A stretch of DNA of 64,000 nt from assembly GCA_003439945.1 (NCBI GenBank), contig QVRM01005417.1:487001-551000 (forward strand), read 5' to 3'. Source of the DNA: Dermanyssus gallinae. Lineage: Eukaryota; Arthropoda; Arachnida; Mesostigmata; Dermanyssidae. Made by a program: the position numbers and the translations under genes. This document shows positions 1-13,194 of the stretch, one piece after another. The stretch's first letter is position 1. Every line of letters starts with the position of its first letter. A model generated the notes under the pieces. The model had not been told where the DNA came from. It searched no databases and saw nothing but the letters and a program-made list of their open reading frames with translations.

Positions 1-723
1 GTAAATAACGCGTTTGCATGGAGAGTTTCGCGACGTGCTCATTCAGTGTAAAGAGTACTATGTGATTTTAACACCCCTTTTTCAATGAAGGAGACTTTGT
101 ATTGTATTGTATTGAAACCCGATGCAGAGTTGTTGCTCCTCCATTTTCGGCTCGTTAAAAATTGCCGAACCTTCTTCACTATTTTTAGCCAAATTCAAAC
201 AATAAAGCCGCAACCAATTGGCGCAAAATGGCTTGTGTGTGGCTGATGAATGGCGCTTCTAAAAAACCGGAAGACTTTGCAAGTTTCAGTTCATCAAATA
301 AAATGTAAGGTACAACAAAAGCGTATCCGTACAGTGGTTACTGTTATGTCGAGACTAAATGACCTAGAAGAGTGATTTATCTAGTGCAGTAAATACCATC
401 CAGGTTCAATGTCTCCTTTAGCGCATATGTACTGTTTGAATTTTATTCAATTGCTGCTCTTTACATGCGTTTTGATGATATGACCAATGACGTGAACACA
501 GTAAAGCATGGTCCTGCTCTTGGCGTAACACGTAGGAAACCGATACGTAGAGTTTGCAGTTTTTTGTAAGAAAATTGGCCGTTACAACATTACTATCGAT
601 CACAAATGCCATAATAGTAATACCGTTAAAGACTTGTGATGTTCTCATGTCGTATGCACAACAGAGTACTTTGTGGGCAGCATATACACATACATATTTA
701 CATATATATGTAAATATACGTAC

Positions 724-762
<39 letters not shown>

Positions 763-2763
763 ACGATATAAACCATGCTACATATCTCGTACGTATGAAC
801 TTGAATTTGGGTTAGCAGCTGTTAGGCACTTAGGTAAGTTAGGGCCGCAGCTTCCTGGCGTCCCCGTGGTGGGCAAATACGAACAGAGAGAGAGCCGACT
901 CGTTTGCGGAGAGAACGTACATAGAGATGGACAATGACATCTCGTCCGGCCGAGTGAGGCGAAGACGAAATTTATGGTCGCTACTTGTAAGCAGGCAGTC
1001 AGTCAGTGAGTCAGTCACCCCTCCGACCGGACTCTCTAATCCGCGTCCGCGTATGTCTGGCCATATTCAGGCCTGTCTGTCTGCCTGCCTGCTTGGATGA
1101 ACGACGACATCGTCCGCGTTTGTCGAATCCTGCACCGAAATCCCGGCCGCCAGCCAGCCCCCATTCAACGCAGAGCGCCCCCACAAAGACGACAGCCTCA
1201 GGGGCTGAGTCCGGGGGACCCGAGATCCGGTCTGGAGCCCAGCGGTGCTGGGCAGTGTCGCCGCGCTCTCGTCGTCGTCGATGTCCCACAACTGGACACA
1301 GCTGGCCAAATGAGATGTGACAACAGCTTCCGCCAAGCCAGCCAACATAGTCGTTACAGCCGTAGTAGTAGGAGTAGTAGTAGTAGTAGTAGTTGAAGTG
1401 GCAGTAGAAGTCGTCGTAGTCAGTAACTCAAACACATTAATTCGACTTGCAGCAGCACCAGCAGCCGCCGCAAAAATCCCCCATCCCCAGGCTTCTCGTT
1501 TCGTCAGTCTCCATCATTTCTTTTTTGCCTTTGTCCCATAAGTCCCTTAACTCTTTCTTCCACTCTTCTTTTCTCACCCCCGGCCCACCTCTCTAGCACT
1601 TGACCGTCTTCGTCTCGCGTTCGTAAATCTCTTTTCATTATACTTATCCTTGTTGTTGTTATTGTCACGTATCGTCGTCGTCGTCGTCATGGCCCACAGA
1701 TCGAACATCATCAACCTCTTCTTCCCCTCTCGTATGCGAGGGAACACCGCGAACTGGACTCTCATGCCCACTGGAGGAGCATGAGCCCCGCGCCGACCAA
1801 TGGACGAATGCGGCCGTCAACGCCGATCACAGACCGCCGTCATCAAATCAACAGCGGTAGAAGAGGAAAAAGGAGAAGGAAAAGGAGAAGAAAAAGGAGA
1901 AGGAAAAGGAGAAGGAAAAGGAGAAGAAAAAGGACAAGGAAAGGAGAAGATGGAGGAAGATACCTCGTACGATGACGCCTGCGTATGTCAGTCACGCCAC
2001 CGTCAACACCAGCCTGTCGTCGTCGACGCGCATCTCTAACGTAGTTATGACCGCGCAATGAGTGGCCGGCGGGCCTGTCTGGAAGTGGTCTGTCTGCTGC
2101 TAGTGGTCGAGTCGAGTTGCAGCAGAGCCAGTAGTAATGGCTGTAGCACAAGGCACAAGGCTCTTGCACTGCGGCAATCGTACTCTAGTAATAGTAGGAG
2201 CTGTTCGGTCTGAGACGGACGAGCGCACACACAATGGATGTTTAGTGGCCAGAATAGGTAGGACGAGCAAGAAGAATACGAAACACCTCAGTGTGGAAAC
2301 CTCATACACGCGGCGAGAGATAGCCGACCTGATAGACCTGCACTTTATGAGGGCCGTAATGCATAAGTGCATTTACTTAAGGGCCCCTCGTTCATTCGCC
2401 TCCTGCTCCTCCTCCTCCTCCTCCTGCTTCTCCTCAACAAAATGATGTACGGGCGACAGATAGGGAACCCAATCTTCTCAGAAGTCGTAAGCGCAACATA
2501 CGCGGATAGGTAGACTGGTAATGAGAGCGAGAAAGACAAAACGAGAGAAAAGCTCGTTCACAGAACACGATGAATTGGGCCACGGCCAAAACATGGCCGC
2601 CAACGACAATGCCGTTTCCCAAACAGTGTTTCGCAAACCCCGAATCAAAAATGTGTCAGCAAGGAATTTAAATTATATTAACAAAAAACAAATGTTTGGT
2701 GGCGACGTTTAATGCGTCGGCGCTTGAGTTTGGTTAAATTACGTGTTCTTAACTAAAAGCCGA
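1..2763. other. No gene recognised; simple-sequence rich
   Basis: There is a (TA)n tract at 726-758. From about 840 to 2450 the DNA is GC-rich, with GTA, CTG, TCTG and CCT-type short repeats and the purine tract at 1857. Overlapping frames on both strands are compositional. Confidence 0.7.
1857..1956. repeat. Purine-only tract
   Basis: About 100 bases of GGAGAAGGAAAA-type repeats lie here, with only one or two pyrimidines. The tract could form a triplex. Open frames across it encode Arg/Lys or Glu/Gly/Lys repeats and are artefacts of composition. Confidence 0.9.
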
Positions 2764-3530
2764 ATGGAGGAGCAACATATATGCATCAAGTTCTGTGTTA
2801 AAAAATAAATCATATGTTCTAAAGTGGTGAACATTTTACGAACTACTTTTGGTGATCAACCAATGTGCCAAAACACCATGTATACGTGGTACCGGCCATT
2901 TCGCGACGGATGTGATGAGATCGAAGATGACCCCCGTTCGGGAAGGCCTTCGACGTAAAAAAACAGAAAATGTTAAAACCATGTGTAATACCGTGCTCAA
3001 AAATCGCCGAACCACTGTTAGGGAGATAGCTGGGGAATTGGAGATATCTTACGAATCAGTTGTAACAGGCCGCTATTTTATGCGTCAAAAGACTAGCAGT
3101 AAACTGCGTTCCACAAAGGTTAAATTTTCAGCAAATAAACGCCCGTTGAGACATGTCCAAATTGAACCTTCAGACAGTAGTAGAACTGGATTGCTCTAAA
3201 GAGGGTTGATGCAGACAAAGCAGATCCAATACCATAGTTTTTTTAACCTGTTTTTTCGACTACGAAAGAATCAAGTTTCACGAATTTTTGTCGCAATGTT
3301 ATACCGATCAATAAGTGTAACAACTGCGATATTTTAACAGGATTGCGCGAGAACTCCACAAGAGACCTGGATTCTGGGCCAAACGGTTATTGGGTTCCCT
3401 ATTACGATAACGCACCAGCGTGGTTTTGCGCAACTTTCTCGTGTTTCGATAGATAAATAAAATAAAGGAACAACGTTTTGAGACTATTGACATCGACAGT
3501 AAAGGGTTCGGAAAGACAAATTGTTAGCCA
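2764..3530 (+). pseudogene. Mariner-like transposase pseudogene
   Basis: This is a dead copy of a Tc1/mariner cut-and-paste transposase. It opens with ATG at 2764 and MEEQHICIKFCVKK, then an in-frame stop. The same frame resumes and ends in RDGCDEIEDDPRSGRPST, the typical mariner linker (DDPRSGRPS), before a second stop. A +1 change then leads into ENVKTMCNTVLKNRRTTVRE and EIAGELEISYESV, the second helix-turn-helix. Further on come LAVNCVPQRLNFQQ, FFDYERIKFHEFLSQ, a degenerate block near 3396-3420 reading YYDNAPAW (catalytic DNAPAH in live copies) and EQRFETIDID near 3470. The block that normally carries PDLAPxDFFLF is missing. Several stops, frameshifts and this deletion make it non-functional. 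Terminal inverted repeats were not identified. It is not coding in the host sense. Confidence 0.9.
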
Positions 3531-3559
3531 AGGGCTGTTTAAAAAAAAGAAGTGTCTAT

Positions 3560-4850
3560 TTAAGCGATAAGCTAAACTGACATGTCCTGACAAAATCGTG
3601 TCCCTGCATGGCAGAAACAAATATACCTTTGCATATAATTGTCAATTTTTGAACACATTTTTTCTATATTTGTGTCAGGGTTCTATGTAACCTCTCTATT
3701 CGGGGGTTTATGTGCACCACTTGAACAACTCCCAGCCATGCCCGATAGTGGCCCACACCGGCGTTCTCATTAGTCAGGTGGTCTAAACACTGGAATAGAC
3801 ATGTGGCCATGAGCAAGCATATATACCGTGTAGCATCGAACCAAAAATAGAGAAACATAAGAGTTTGCAATGCAACACCACCCTATTACATGACCACGAG
3901 TTTTGACGACTAGGTCTCACCGAATACAAGGTCGTCTAAAAAATCGAGTTCTAATGACTTGGGAAAACAAAACTCAAATAGTACGTTAAGTTTAGTCTCA
4001 CCGATGAATCGAGTGATTTCGTGTTGAGCAAATGAAGATTTTTTAGCGCGGTTTTCAAGTTAAATACGCTTTTTACGGCGCTCACGGTTTTAGCTAGTGG
4101 AAATAAAGTAATATGTTGCAATATAAAGCAAATTTACCTCTTTTCTATACAATCTCATGATTTTGTGGAAGGTTCTCCCTTTATTTTCAGCAATAAAATA
4201 AGATGAATCGCATATTTTCTCTCCGAAGCGAAAATAACCGCCGCTTAAAGTCGAGTGGCCTTAATGGCACGATCAAGTGGTCAGGTAAAGTAATCGAAAG
4301 AAGACAGTACTGCGGCCATCCCCTATCTCGACAAGGAGAGAAGAGAACTGGATTTTACAGGGTTTGTGAGTCCCACGCTACCGTGGCTTTAGCATCATGC
4401 CTTTTACCAGTTAATCTCTATAAAAAAATATATATATTTATATCGTGTACGCGCCTGCGAACTTCTAGAGTTGGCACAGCCAAACCCAAATAAAAAATGT
4501 ACATGTCATTGTAATTAATCATCTTTTCAAAACGCATACATTTGTTTGCACGGTCGTATGACCTTTGATGGCTTGGTGTGAGATCTTTTTCTGTCTGTAA
4601 AAAATGTATAGAGCATTAGGCCTGTTAAGGAGCGAGCCGCATGGCCGCGCCGTCTAAACTAAAAATGCACTCACTATAAGAACCAAGTCGAAGGCGCTCT
4701 CATAATTCAATAGGAAGGAAAGTGCCCTCAGAATCATCCATACTCAAATCAAAAGATACAAAACAATGGCCTATTTCGCAGTCGGAGTCGCTCCACACTA
4801 GACATCTCAGTCAACTTTCCCACACTTTTATGCTCCGAGACCGACAAAAA
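3560..4850. other. No gene recognised
   Basis: This is unique-looking A/T-rich sequence. Nothing beyond short chance frames was seen. Confidence 0.6.
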
Positions 4851-4862
4851 ACGAGTAGATGG

Positions 4863-5048
4863 TTAGAAAAAATTACTTTCGGGGCTGACTCTCAGCCAAG
4901 ATTTAACGTTCATGGGACTGCTTTGCGCATTGCTTCAGAGACGGACCCCCATAAATACAAATGTGCAACGGTGGGGCTCGAACCCGCGCACCTATGTGTC
5001 TCCGCCGATCGCGAGGCGCAGACGCATGCTAGCACGCCACCGGGACAG
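4863..5048 (-). mobile_element. tRNA-derived SINE (family A), full-length copy 1
   Basis: The copy is 186 bp and reads on the minus strand. It is flanked by a 12-bp direct repeat ACGAGTAGATGG (4851-4862 and 5049-5060), the target-site duplication. From 5' to 3' it has a tRNA-like head with the B box (seen on the plus strand as GGGGCTCGAACCC), a body containing the complement of ACGGACCCCCATAAATACAAA, and a 3' hairpin (GGCTGA-GAG-TCAGCC) followed by an A/T-rich tail. Three further copies lie at 31804, 43094 and 55563. Such elements are transcribed by RNA polymerase III and copied by the machinery of a partner LINE. It carries no protein-coding capacity. Confidence 0.9.
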
Positions 5049-5060
5049 ACGAGTAGATGG

Positions 5061-5224
5061 ATGGCGGTATGCAAAAGTAATGCACAACGCTAGTTGTTGC
5101 AAGGTATTGGCCGCAACCACGCAAATGATGGCCGGATTCAATTTTTGCCACGCCTGCCTTGACACTAAGTAGGCCAGTATAGACTGTGTTGTAGCTGTTT
5201 CTGCCGATTTTCTTCTCGTTCTTT

Positions 5225-5259
<35 letters not shown>

Positions 5260-8200
5260 GCCCACTCAAGCCGACCCCGGCTATGCGCTAGTGTAGAGTA
5301 GGTGTACCGAACAATCGATAAATATATACCATATAGTAGGTGTTTCGCCCTATCAGTCGGGCATTCGCCTCAGTTGCGCAAAGCTGTGCTACGGCGCTCA
5401 CTACCAGCACTTAGCCCCTGCTATGGTGCGGTCATCATGTGGCTGAATGATGCTGGTGACGACGATCTTGGCTTTGAGGTCGCACACACAATGGCGATAG
5501 TTGACTAATGATGACGATAGTACTGATGCTGATGCTATGATGATGGTCGTAGTGACAAAGTGGCTGGGCAGGTAGAGGTAAAACTAAGAAAAAAGTAAAA
5601 AAAAACCAAGGAGACAGGACAGCTCCTAAGAGACTGTGAACAGCCATCCCATTTAGGGCCAAGAATAATTGGTAGTATTCTTTAGCCAGAATTACTATGT
5701 GGTGGTAACCTGTGGTTGAACTCTTTATTAATTTTACCGCTTTCCCCCGACACCCTGCGCGGCAGGAGGCGGGGGTAGCTGCCAACTCGACCCGCCCTAA
5801 TCTCCCCCCTCTTGTTAACTGGAGAAGACGAAAGAGGAATGCTGGCTGCTCACACCTGCCTGCTTCCCTATCTGTCATTCCGAGCTCCCAACGGGCACAC
5901 AAAATACATAGGCACATAGATACATTCACTATCCGGGTATCTCCGAGCCTATGTATTTTGGCCTGTTGGAGAGAAGCAGGTCATCCAAGTTGAGCCCGGT
6001 GGGTTTGGCTGAGAAAGAAGAGGGCGGCGGTAGGCGACCCTCAGGGTTGCTCGCCGAAACTAACGGCGCACGATTCATTAGCAACTTTTGTGCGTCGGCT
6101 GTCGTGGTTCTTTAAGGCCACCCTACCGCCGCCGCCACTGCGCTGTTGGGTGAGCGACGTAATGAGCGCCCCTTTTTGCCTCTGGGCGCGCGCTCAAGCA
6201 GGCGAGGCCGGACGGAGCAGAGAGGCTGGATCGTGCTCGGCACCGGCCGAGCGCGATCACGGACGCTGTGGGAACAACAGGGACCTGAATGGTTGCCGAC
6301 ACGATGCGAAACAGCTCCGACATTTATGTTCCGCAAACGATGGCCGGAAAGCTGGCTAGACGCATAGATAGAAAGATGATACATAGATGGATAAATAGCC
6401 TTATTGTTGGGTCGGTGCAGCGAGCTGATAACTTAATCCGTGCTAATTACGATAATGCTGTGTACATATACGCGCACACATTTGCGAATAACCGTAACCA
6501 GTAGTATCGATTTGTTCTCGCAATAGGTTTTTTTTACAAAGAACAGGTAATGGCGGTGACAGCACCAACAACAACAACAACGATGACGACGATAACAATA
6601 ACAACAACAGCAATGGAGTAACAACAGGAAACAACAACGATTAAATAAAAAAATGGTCTAGACAAAATTCGAATAGGAATACTCGATTCACTAGTTTTCG
6701 TTGTCGTCGTTCTCGTATTGAGAGCGTCGACAGCAACCCAAGTACGCATCACCAAGGTTTAGTATAGCAAAAGAGAACAAACGAAATACAGCGTGGTTTC
6801 TTGAGGTGAATAAGACTCTTCATTCACCGGCTATCTGCCTGTCAACGAGAATAAACACCCGCAGATAATAAACATAGTTACCCTTTATGCTGTGGCCATC
6901 GCGCTAGCCACAAGTATAATAAGCGCAGTCTCGTAGTAGAAAACAAAATGCTAGTCACATTGAAATTACATTCTTTCAGTCCATTTTTGTGATGCTCACG
7001 CAAGCATACGAAAGCCGGTACATATCCAAAGTAACTTTTAAACAAAATGTAGTTCTAAGTTATCCTATGTAAGTTCTTTTTATGGAGCTAAAGGGAGTGT
7101 CACGGTTCCATCCCAGCGCATGTAAACTCTTGGCGTCGTATCCTTAGTTAACTAGTTTATCAGAAGTTTGCCGTAATCATCACTGGCCGACCAATTGCCA
7201 AGAGCAATATTTGTCAATTCGTTAAAATCGGCATATTTTCTCTTCACCTAACTCTTTTAAGCTTGGCTACGGCAGTAAACTTTTTCTGAATGGGTATTCG
7301 GCAGCTCAGCTCAGACTCGGTCCGCTCTGTCACTCAGGTTTAACCAATCTATGTCCACGTTACCTTCGTTTTCTGATTCTCCTCACAATGATTGTACGGT
7401 CGTTTGTTGGTTGTCTCCAACCACCACTCTACTTCTAAATGAGTCCGCCTGCTTTTCCATCAAGTTACTTTAGCCGTGTTGGAGGTGACTCTGTGCCGTC
7501 GACCCCTGGCTGCACCATCTCCACTACAACAGCAATAACAACAACAACAACGACAACGACAATGAAAACAACAACAACAACAACTACTACTACTACTACT
7601 GCTGCTCCTATTATTATAACTACCTCAAGTACCACAAGAACTTCTAAAACTGCTGGTGGGGGTTGTGATTGGCCGTCAAAGGTGCGGGCGAGGGGGCCAA
7701 GAGGTCAAAGTGAATCCACCGAAGATTAGACAGCGTGGCAGCGCAGTCCACCAATACAACAGCAGCAGCAGCAGCTGTAGCAGCGGAAGCAGAGATGCGA
7801 TGTGTGGATGGGTGGCTGGGTGGATGGTGGGGTACGACACCCCCCGCTTCTATCTGTCTGTCTGTCTGTCTGTCCCGAGAGCAGCAGCAGCAGCAGCAAC
7901 GCCGTGCTGAGTGTCGTCGCTAACATCGTTCATCTTGATTTCAGATCTCACGTAAGTAGCTGCAGTCGAGGCGGCGGCAGCCGAGGCGGCAGCAGCAGCA
8001 GCATTGACAGCACCAGCAACCGCCACCTTGGCAGCAGCGATGGTGGAAAGGCAGTAGTAACTCGTTCATTTCTCCCAAGGTTCCCATTCGCTAAATAAAC
8101 TTAAGAGATTGCCGTCCGGCGGCCCGGCCCGCCCGGCCCCTCCGGCGCTGGTCGACCGCCGGACGAACGACGTCGTTCCTCGGACGTTCGTCGCCCGGCC

Positions 8201-9274
8201 AGCCAAGCCTTCCACCCGTTACAGAGACAGAGAAAAGGAGAGTGTCAGAGAGCCACACTCCTTAAGAGCCACTCTGTGGTGGTGGTGGTGGTGATGGTGG
8301 CGGTGACGGTGGCTGTGGCGGCTTCGGCAGCAACGGTCGTTGTCGGTAGCTCTCGGGACCAAAAGCCCGCCGGCGGGGTCGTTGGGGGGGGGGGGGGGAG
8401 GGGGCATAAAAATGTTGCCCTGCTCACTTCATCCAGAACGTCCCCCGGTTCTTCTCATAGGACCCCCCGGTTCTTCTTCTCAGAGGACCCCCTTCATCCC
8501 CGCTCCTCTAAATAATTCCCAACCGCCCTTACGGCGCCGCTTCCTTACTCTTCCACGAGACTACTTAAAGCTGCTGGCCCCCACCACCAATCCCCACCGC
8601 TACTCCTACTACTACGGCTGCTGCTGCCGCCGCTGCCACTACCACTATCTGCGCCCATCAACAGAAGTGTTGTCCTGCCTGCTTTCTCATCCCTATATCT
8701 CTCATCTCGCACTTATTTTCTATTTCCTTTCCTCTGTTTCCCCATTTTCATTCGTTCTCTCGTTTTCTTTCTCTCTCAATTTGTCCGCTTTACGTATGTA
8801 TCAATGGCTCTCACTTTCTCTCGCACATACGGAGGGCTGCTGGTGTTGTTGGCTCCCTGTTCCTGTTGCCCAACGTTTGTTATAACGCCGCCCCCGCCGC
8901 CTCCGCCGCTACGGCCCCAGACGCAAACCATCGTCTGCTGCCATCCCATCATCATCATCATCAGGCGCCCCTGGTGGGGCCCTTGCGGGTCCCTTCTACC
9001 CACCTCCTGCCTCGCTATGGAGCTCTGAGAAGCCAGGAGCGCGCATCGGGAAGTGAACGTACAGTTGGATGGGCGAACGGAGAGACGGGCGGACAGACAA
9101 ATAAACAAACAAACAGACTGACTGACTGACTGATTGATTCTGCTATTTCCCGTAAAATAGAATCCTCTTTTCGTTTTAGCGCTATTCCTACTAGTTGCAG
9201 GATCAGTTGAAATGCTCTTCTTGAGCAGGCGCTGCTCATTTTCTTGGTTTTTCACAACACTTATTTTGTTACTG
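5061..9274. other. No gene recognised; GC-rich simple-sequence patches
   Basis: Contents: (TC)n at 5229-5257, a GC-rich patch at 5700-6400, CAA/ACG repeats at 6560-6620, ACA/ACT repeats at 7525-7610, CAG/GCA repeats at 7755-8040, (TGTC)n at 7857-7876, GGT repeats at 8275-8320 and G15 at 8384. Long frames over 8340-9255 are compositional. Confidence 0.65.
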
Positions 9275-9802
9275 CTAATTTAACAGCAAGGGGCAAAATA
9301 GAAGCGAAAGGGGACGACAGTGACAAATTCGACGAGTGACGTCAAAACAGTCAAAATAGATGAAGCAAAATAAAAAAAAATGGATGCGAAGCTTTTCCTT
9401 GCACAAGGAGTCGTGAATCACTTTCTCGTCAAAAGTTCCGCGTGCAGTTGTCTGTTTTCTACAGTCTGTCTGTCTATCTGTTTGCTGTGTTGTGGGTTGT
9501 TCTCTGTATGTATCTTGCAATGTATGTGACGCCACGTCCCGACGTTTCCTCTTGGCTAGCGTTGGCCTTTCATTTACTGCTATACTAAACAATCAGTGGT
9601 ACCTTGATGTGTCCTTTTTGGGACAGCCTGCACTGTCTGAGTTCTGCGACGGCGCGTCATCTTCTGAGTCTCGACGATTCAGCACAATAGCGTTTGAGTT
9701 GCCCAACTTGGTTGGTGCTCGTCTCTCAAAGATGGTCACTATCGTCTCAATGTAGTCCGGCGTCCGTTGCTGCTGCTGCTGCCGCTTGTGTTTCTGAGGC
9801 AC
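9275..9802 (-). other. Two in-frame open segments separated by one stop; unrecognised
   Basis: On the minus strand 69 codons (9593-9802) end in a stop and the same frame reopens at once for 105 codons (9275-9592). The first part has KHKRQQQQQRTPDYIETIVT, then RRDSEDDAPSQNSDSAGCPK; the second has NERPTLAKRKRRD. The mixed charged and polar composition looks more protein-like than the neighbouring simple sequence. No domain is recognised, no splice sites are assigned, and the stop argues against a present gene. Confidence 0.2.
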
Positions 9803-10370
9803 ACGGGGCTTAGCACTAAAAAATTCGGCTAGCAGAACTAGTCGTCTAGGCTATACGAAGCGAACGAAGCGTCTCCTGAGTGTATGCGGTTCCTGGCCCT
9901 GGTCCTGGTCCTGGACGGACGGTACCTGGTCGTGGCTAGTCTAGCTTTCGGCCATCTCTTCTCGTTCAGACATGATAATGCCATGAGAACGCCGGAGAGC
10001 AGACATGTGGTGGTGGGGCCACAGGCCACAGAATGAAACCGTCGTCTGGGTGCCGCCGTGGCTGTGTATGCTGTCAGTCGCCACCACGATGGCTGTCGGC
10101 GAGGAGAGGCAGCAACGTACACGCGTTGAAAATCTTTCCTGCCCATCTACTCACCCGCACCCCCCCCCCGCTAGAAGTATTGGACCTCGACGACCCGCCA
10201 GCAAGCTGTCCAAAAGACAACACGGACCTACTGCGTCATCGGCTCGCCTCTAGCAGTCAGCCCTCCACCAAATGATAGAAAAAGAAGGAGGTCCTTTGTT
10301 ATTTTGTCGTTGGCCTTCCTCGGCGACCAACATGAGCCCCACGGTGACGGACAACAACAGTAGCAGTAAA

Positions 10371-10402
<32 letters not shown>

Positions 10403-11411
10403 TCATAGCAACAGAAAGAATCGGTTTAAGTATGTTGATTGGCTCCAGTTTCTATAGCCACTTCGCGAAATGGCGAAAGTGCACAGTGAGTCTGCAAGCA
10501 GGTTGAGCGGGAATGCCATAAGAAAACATAGCCGGCTCGTACATAGATAGGATGAGAGGCAACAACATATGCCTCCAGACGGGCATTCAGACGCCAGGCT
10601 TCCAGTAAAAACATTGGTTACAAACGATTAGTGAGATGACAGTAACCGAGTTATGTTGCTTGTGGTTGCATGCAGACAAGTAGCACGAAGATACTAATAT
10701 TAATCGGTTGTAATCGGTCGAGGAATCTCAACGCAGCGCAGCTGTTGTGGCTTAGGCAACCGTAAACATGCGGCGACATAGAGACATCACTTTTTGGGCT
10801 GCATACAAGATAACATACCCACTAAATCGATGATGAGCTAAACTTGTTTTAGCGTTAACGTGAGCTCGTTCAGTAATAATGTGTGCTGAACGTTAGACAC
10901 AGCAGTTAACAAATATAATTGTGCCAGGGAAAGTGCAATGCAAACTGGGCAGATGCATATGTACGTTGACAATTTGGAAGACTGGAACACAAATAACCAT
11001 AAAAGTAGCACTGAAAAAAACTGCGGCTAGCAGATGATGGATTGCAAATGAATGTCCATGAGAGGATATAGCTAAAAGACGAAGCAACAACCGCCGACTA
11101 GGATACCTCGGCCAGGTTTATGTTGTTGACCCAAGTCAGGTGCCTGTAGGAACATGTCTATATATACGTACATCCCTGGAGTATTATCTTGTGGCTGATG
11201 TGATGACAGTGACATAATCTGAGCTTGTTGCCTTCGGCATGTAAAGTTACGGGCTAGCTTGTCACATGCTAGATTCTTTGTAGTTTGTCGCTAAACCTGA
11301 CCCGCTGTCTACCCGCCTTGCTCTTGCTGTTGACCGCAGGATGAGTTACAAGCTCTCACCTGATGCTCGGGAATTCCTGCCAATACTCGCATTCCTTTGT
11401 TGTCTGGAACG

Positions 11412-11452
<41 letters not shown>

Positions 11453-13194
11453 GCACGCGTTTCTCAGGGAAATGTCAGAAAGTCCAAACTCTGAACAAGA
11501 GGCGGAAGATTCTCTGCCATAGCATTGTAGGGAAGATTTGCATGCGACCGAGGCGTCGTCCTACAAGGAAGGTCGGTAATTGGTCAGCCAGCGGGTATCC
11601 ACAGAACATATTGTTGTGTCCATATCGGATGTCGCTTGTCCGTTGCCGTCACCTCGACTCTGCGAATGACCCGCGTTTTTCGCGAAATCGCCAGGCGAGG
11701 TTGTATCATCTACAACTTTGGCTGTCTTCATGTTTGCTCCGAACACTGAAGCATGGGTCTGTCAACGGGAACGTGAGCTTTCCGGACATGCTCTTGTTCT
11801 TTGCGCCGAGTGTCGACGGATCGGCGTCGGTGTCGCCCGATTTGATTTGCTGGTCATCACCCCTCATGGCATAGTTGTTAGCCCTCCGCCCCATTCGCCC
11901 CCCGCCTGCACTGCGAACGACCTATAGTCTTGATGGATGCTTCGGATCTGAATCCCACTCGTTCGCCTGGCGGCCTGCCTGATTCTCCGGTCTGCTGCAG
12001 CCACCGCCGTCGCACAGCTAACGTCCGACGTCTGGGGACGGATCGGGCCCTTGCGCCGATCAGTATCGCATTCCTTTGACCCGCTTTCCTGTTTGCCCCG
12101 TGCTGCTGTCCTGGCTGGCTTGGTGTCCAGAAGATGGCGTTTGCTGACGTGACCGTCGTCATCTGATGACCCCACCTCCGCTCCCCCACCCCTCCACCAT
12201 CGGCAATGCAGGATGCCGGCCAGCGTCGATTCCCAAGACGCTCATCGTGCCGCCGAATGGCTGGCGTCTGTTCATTCTCTCTCTCTGTCGCTTGCTGATC
12301 GCACGCTGCGATCACACGACGAGTCAGATCACTTTACTCTTGACAACCCGCCGCCGATCAGCTCTTTTTCCTCGGACCCTCCTTTGCTTTTTCACCTTGC
12401 CTATAGTTATCGTCGTCGTCGTCATCTATGTTATTGCCGCAATTCTTGACGCTCTTATATTCGTGTTCTGGCAGCCGACCTTGTCGACCTGCTCCGGAAC
12501 CGCCGGCAACTTCCGTAATGTCACTCGGGCTATACGAAGCCCAACCGAGGGGTCTTGTACGTCGGTCGTAGATTTCCCTCCTGGCGCGTACCAGGAGAGA
12601 AAGCTACGCTCTCTCCCTTCCTCTCTGCCCGCTTGCTTCGCGAAGGTTACTTAGGGCATATCGCTAGCCGAGTAGACAACCGAAATGCTACCTACTACTT
12701 GTGATGATAACGACAACGACTGTCCGCGCTGTCACCGGCGTATCGTGAGATTACATTACTGTCGCAAGACAGACATCGTAGACGATAATAGGCTGCCTAT
12801 TAGGATGCAATCGTAATTACCTTTAGGACTCATAATGCCTCTACTGCTATATGTATATATGTATATGTATGTATATATAAATAACCATTTCACATGATTT
12901 ATTTCCACACCAGATTGGGTAAAATGTATAGCGAGGTCACTGCATTGAACTCACTGCCATATCTTATACATACACCTTAACAACATTAACAAACACAGGA
13001 GGTGATGAAAACCGTGCACAGCAAAACGGGCGGTTATGTGCGTATTTGTTCTGCCCATGCCCCTCCATTCTGACCTAACCATTGCATCTGTCATATAAAT
13101 ATTGTGGGCCGATTTCTGCCATCTTCTCTTGAGCTCGCTGGGAGCTCGAACTCTTTTTTTGGTTGTCTGACCTATTCCACGAATAGTGTAGTTT
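9803..13194. other. No gene recognised
   Basis: Contents: CCTGGT hexamers at 9895-9925, CAA repeats at 10370-10403, (TA)n at 11415-11452 and a GC-rich patch at 11500-12660 with open frames on both strands (longest 177 codons at 11341-11874). None of the frames contains a motif I recognise. Confidence 0.6.

Noticed and set aside
1781..2039. Arg/Lys- and Glu/Lys-rich frames
   Set aside because: They result from the purine-only tract at 1857-1956.
8340..9255. Open frames of 181 and 159 codons
   Set aside because: They cross GC-rich simple repeats and a G15 run, overlap on both strands and show no motif.
11341..12654. Cluster of 100-177-codon frames on both strands
   Set aside because: GC-rich composition keeps frames open; no splice-site logic or domain supports a gene.
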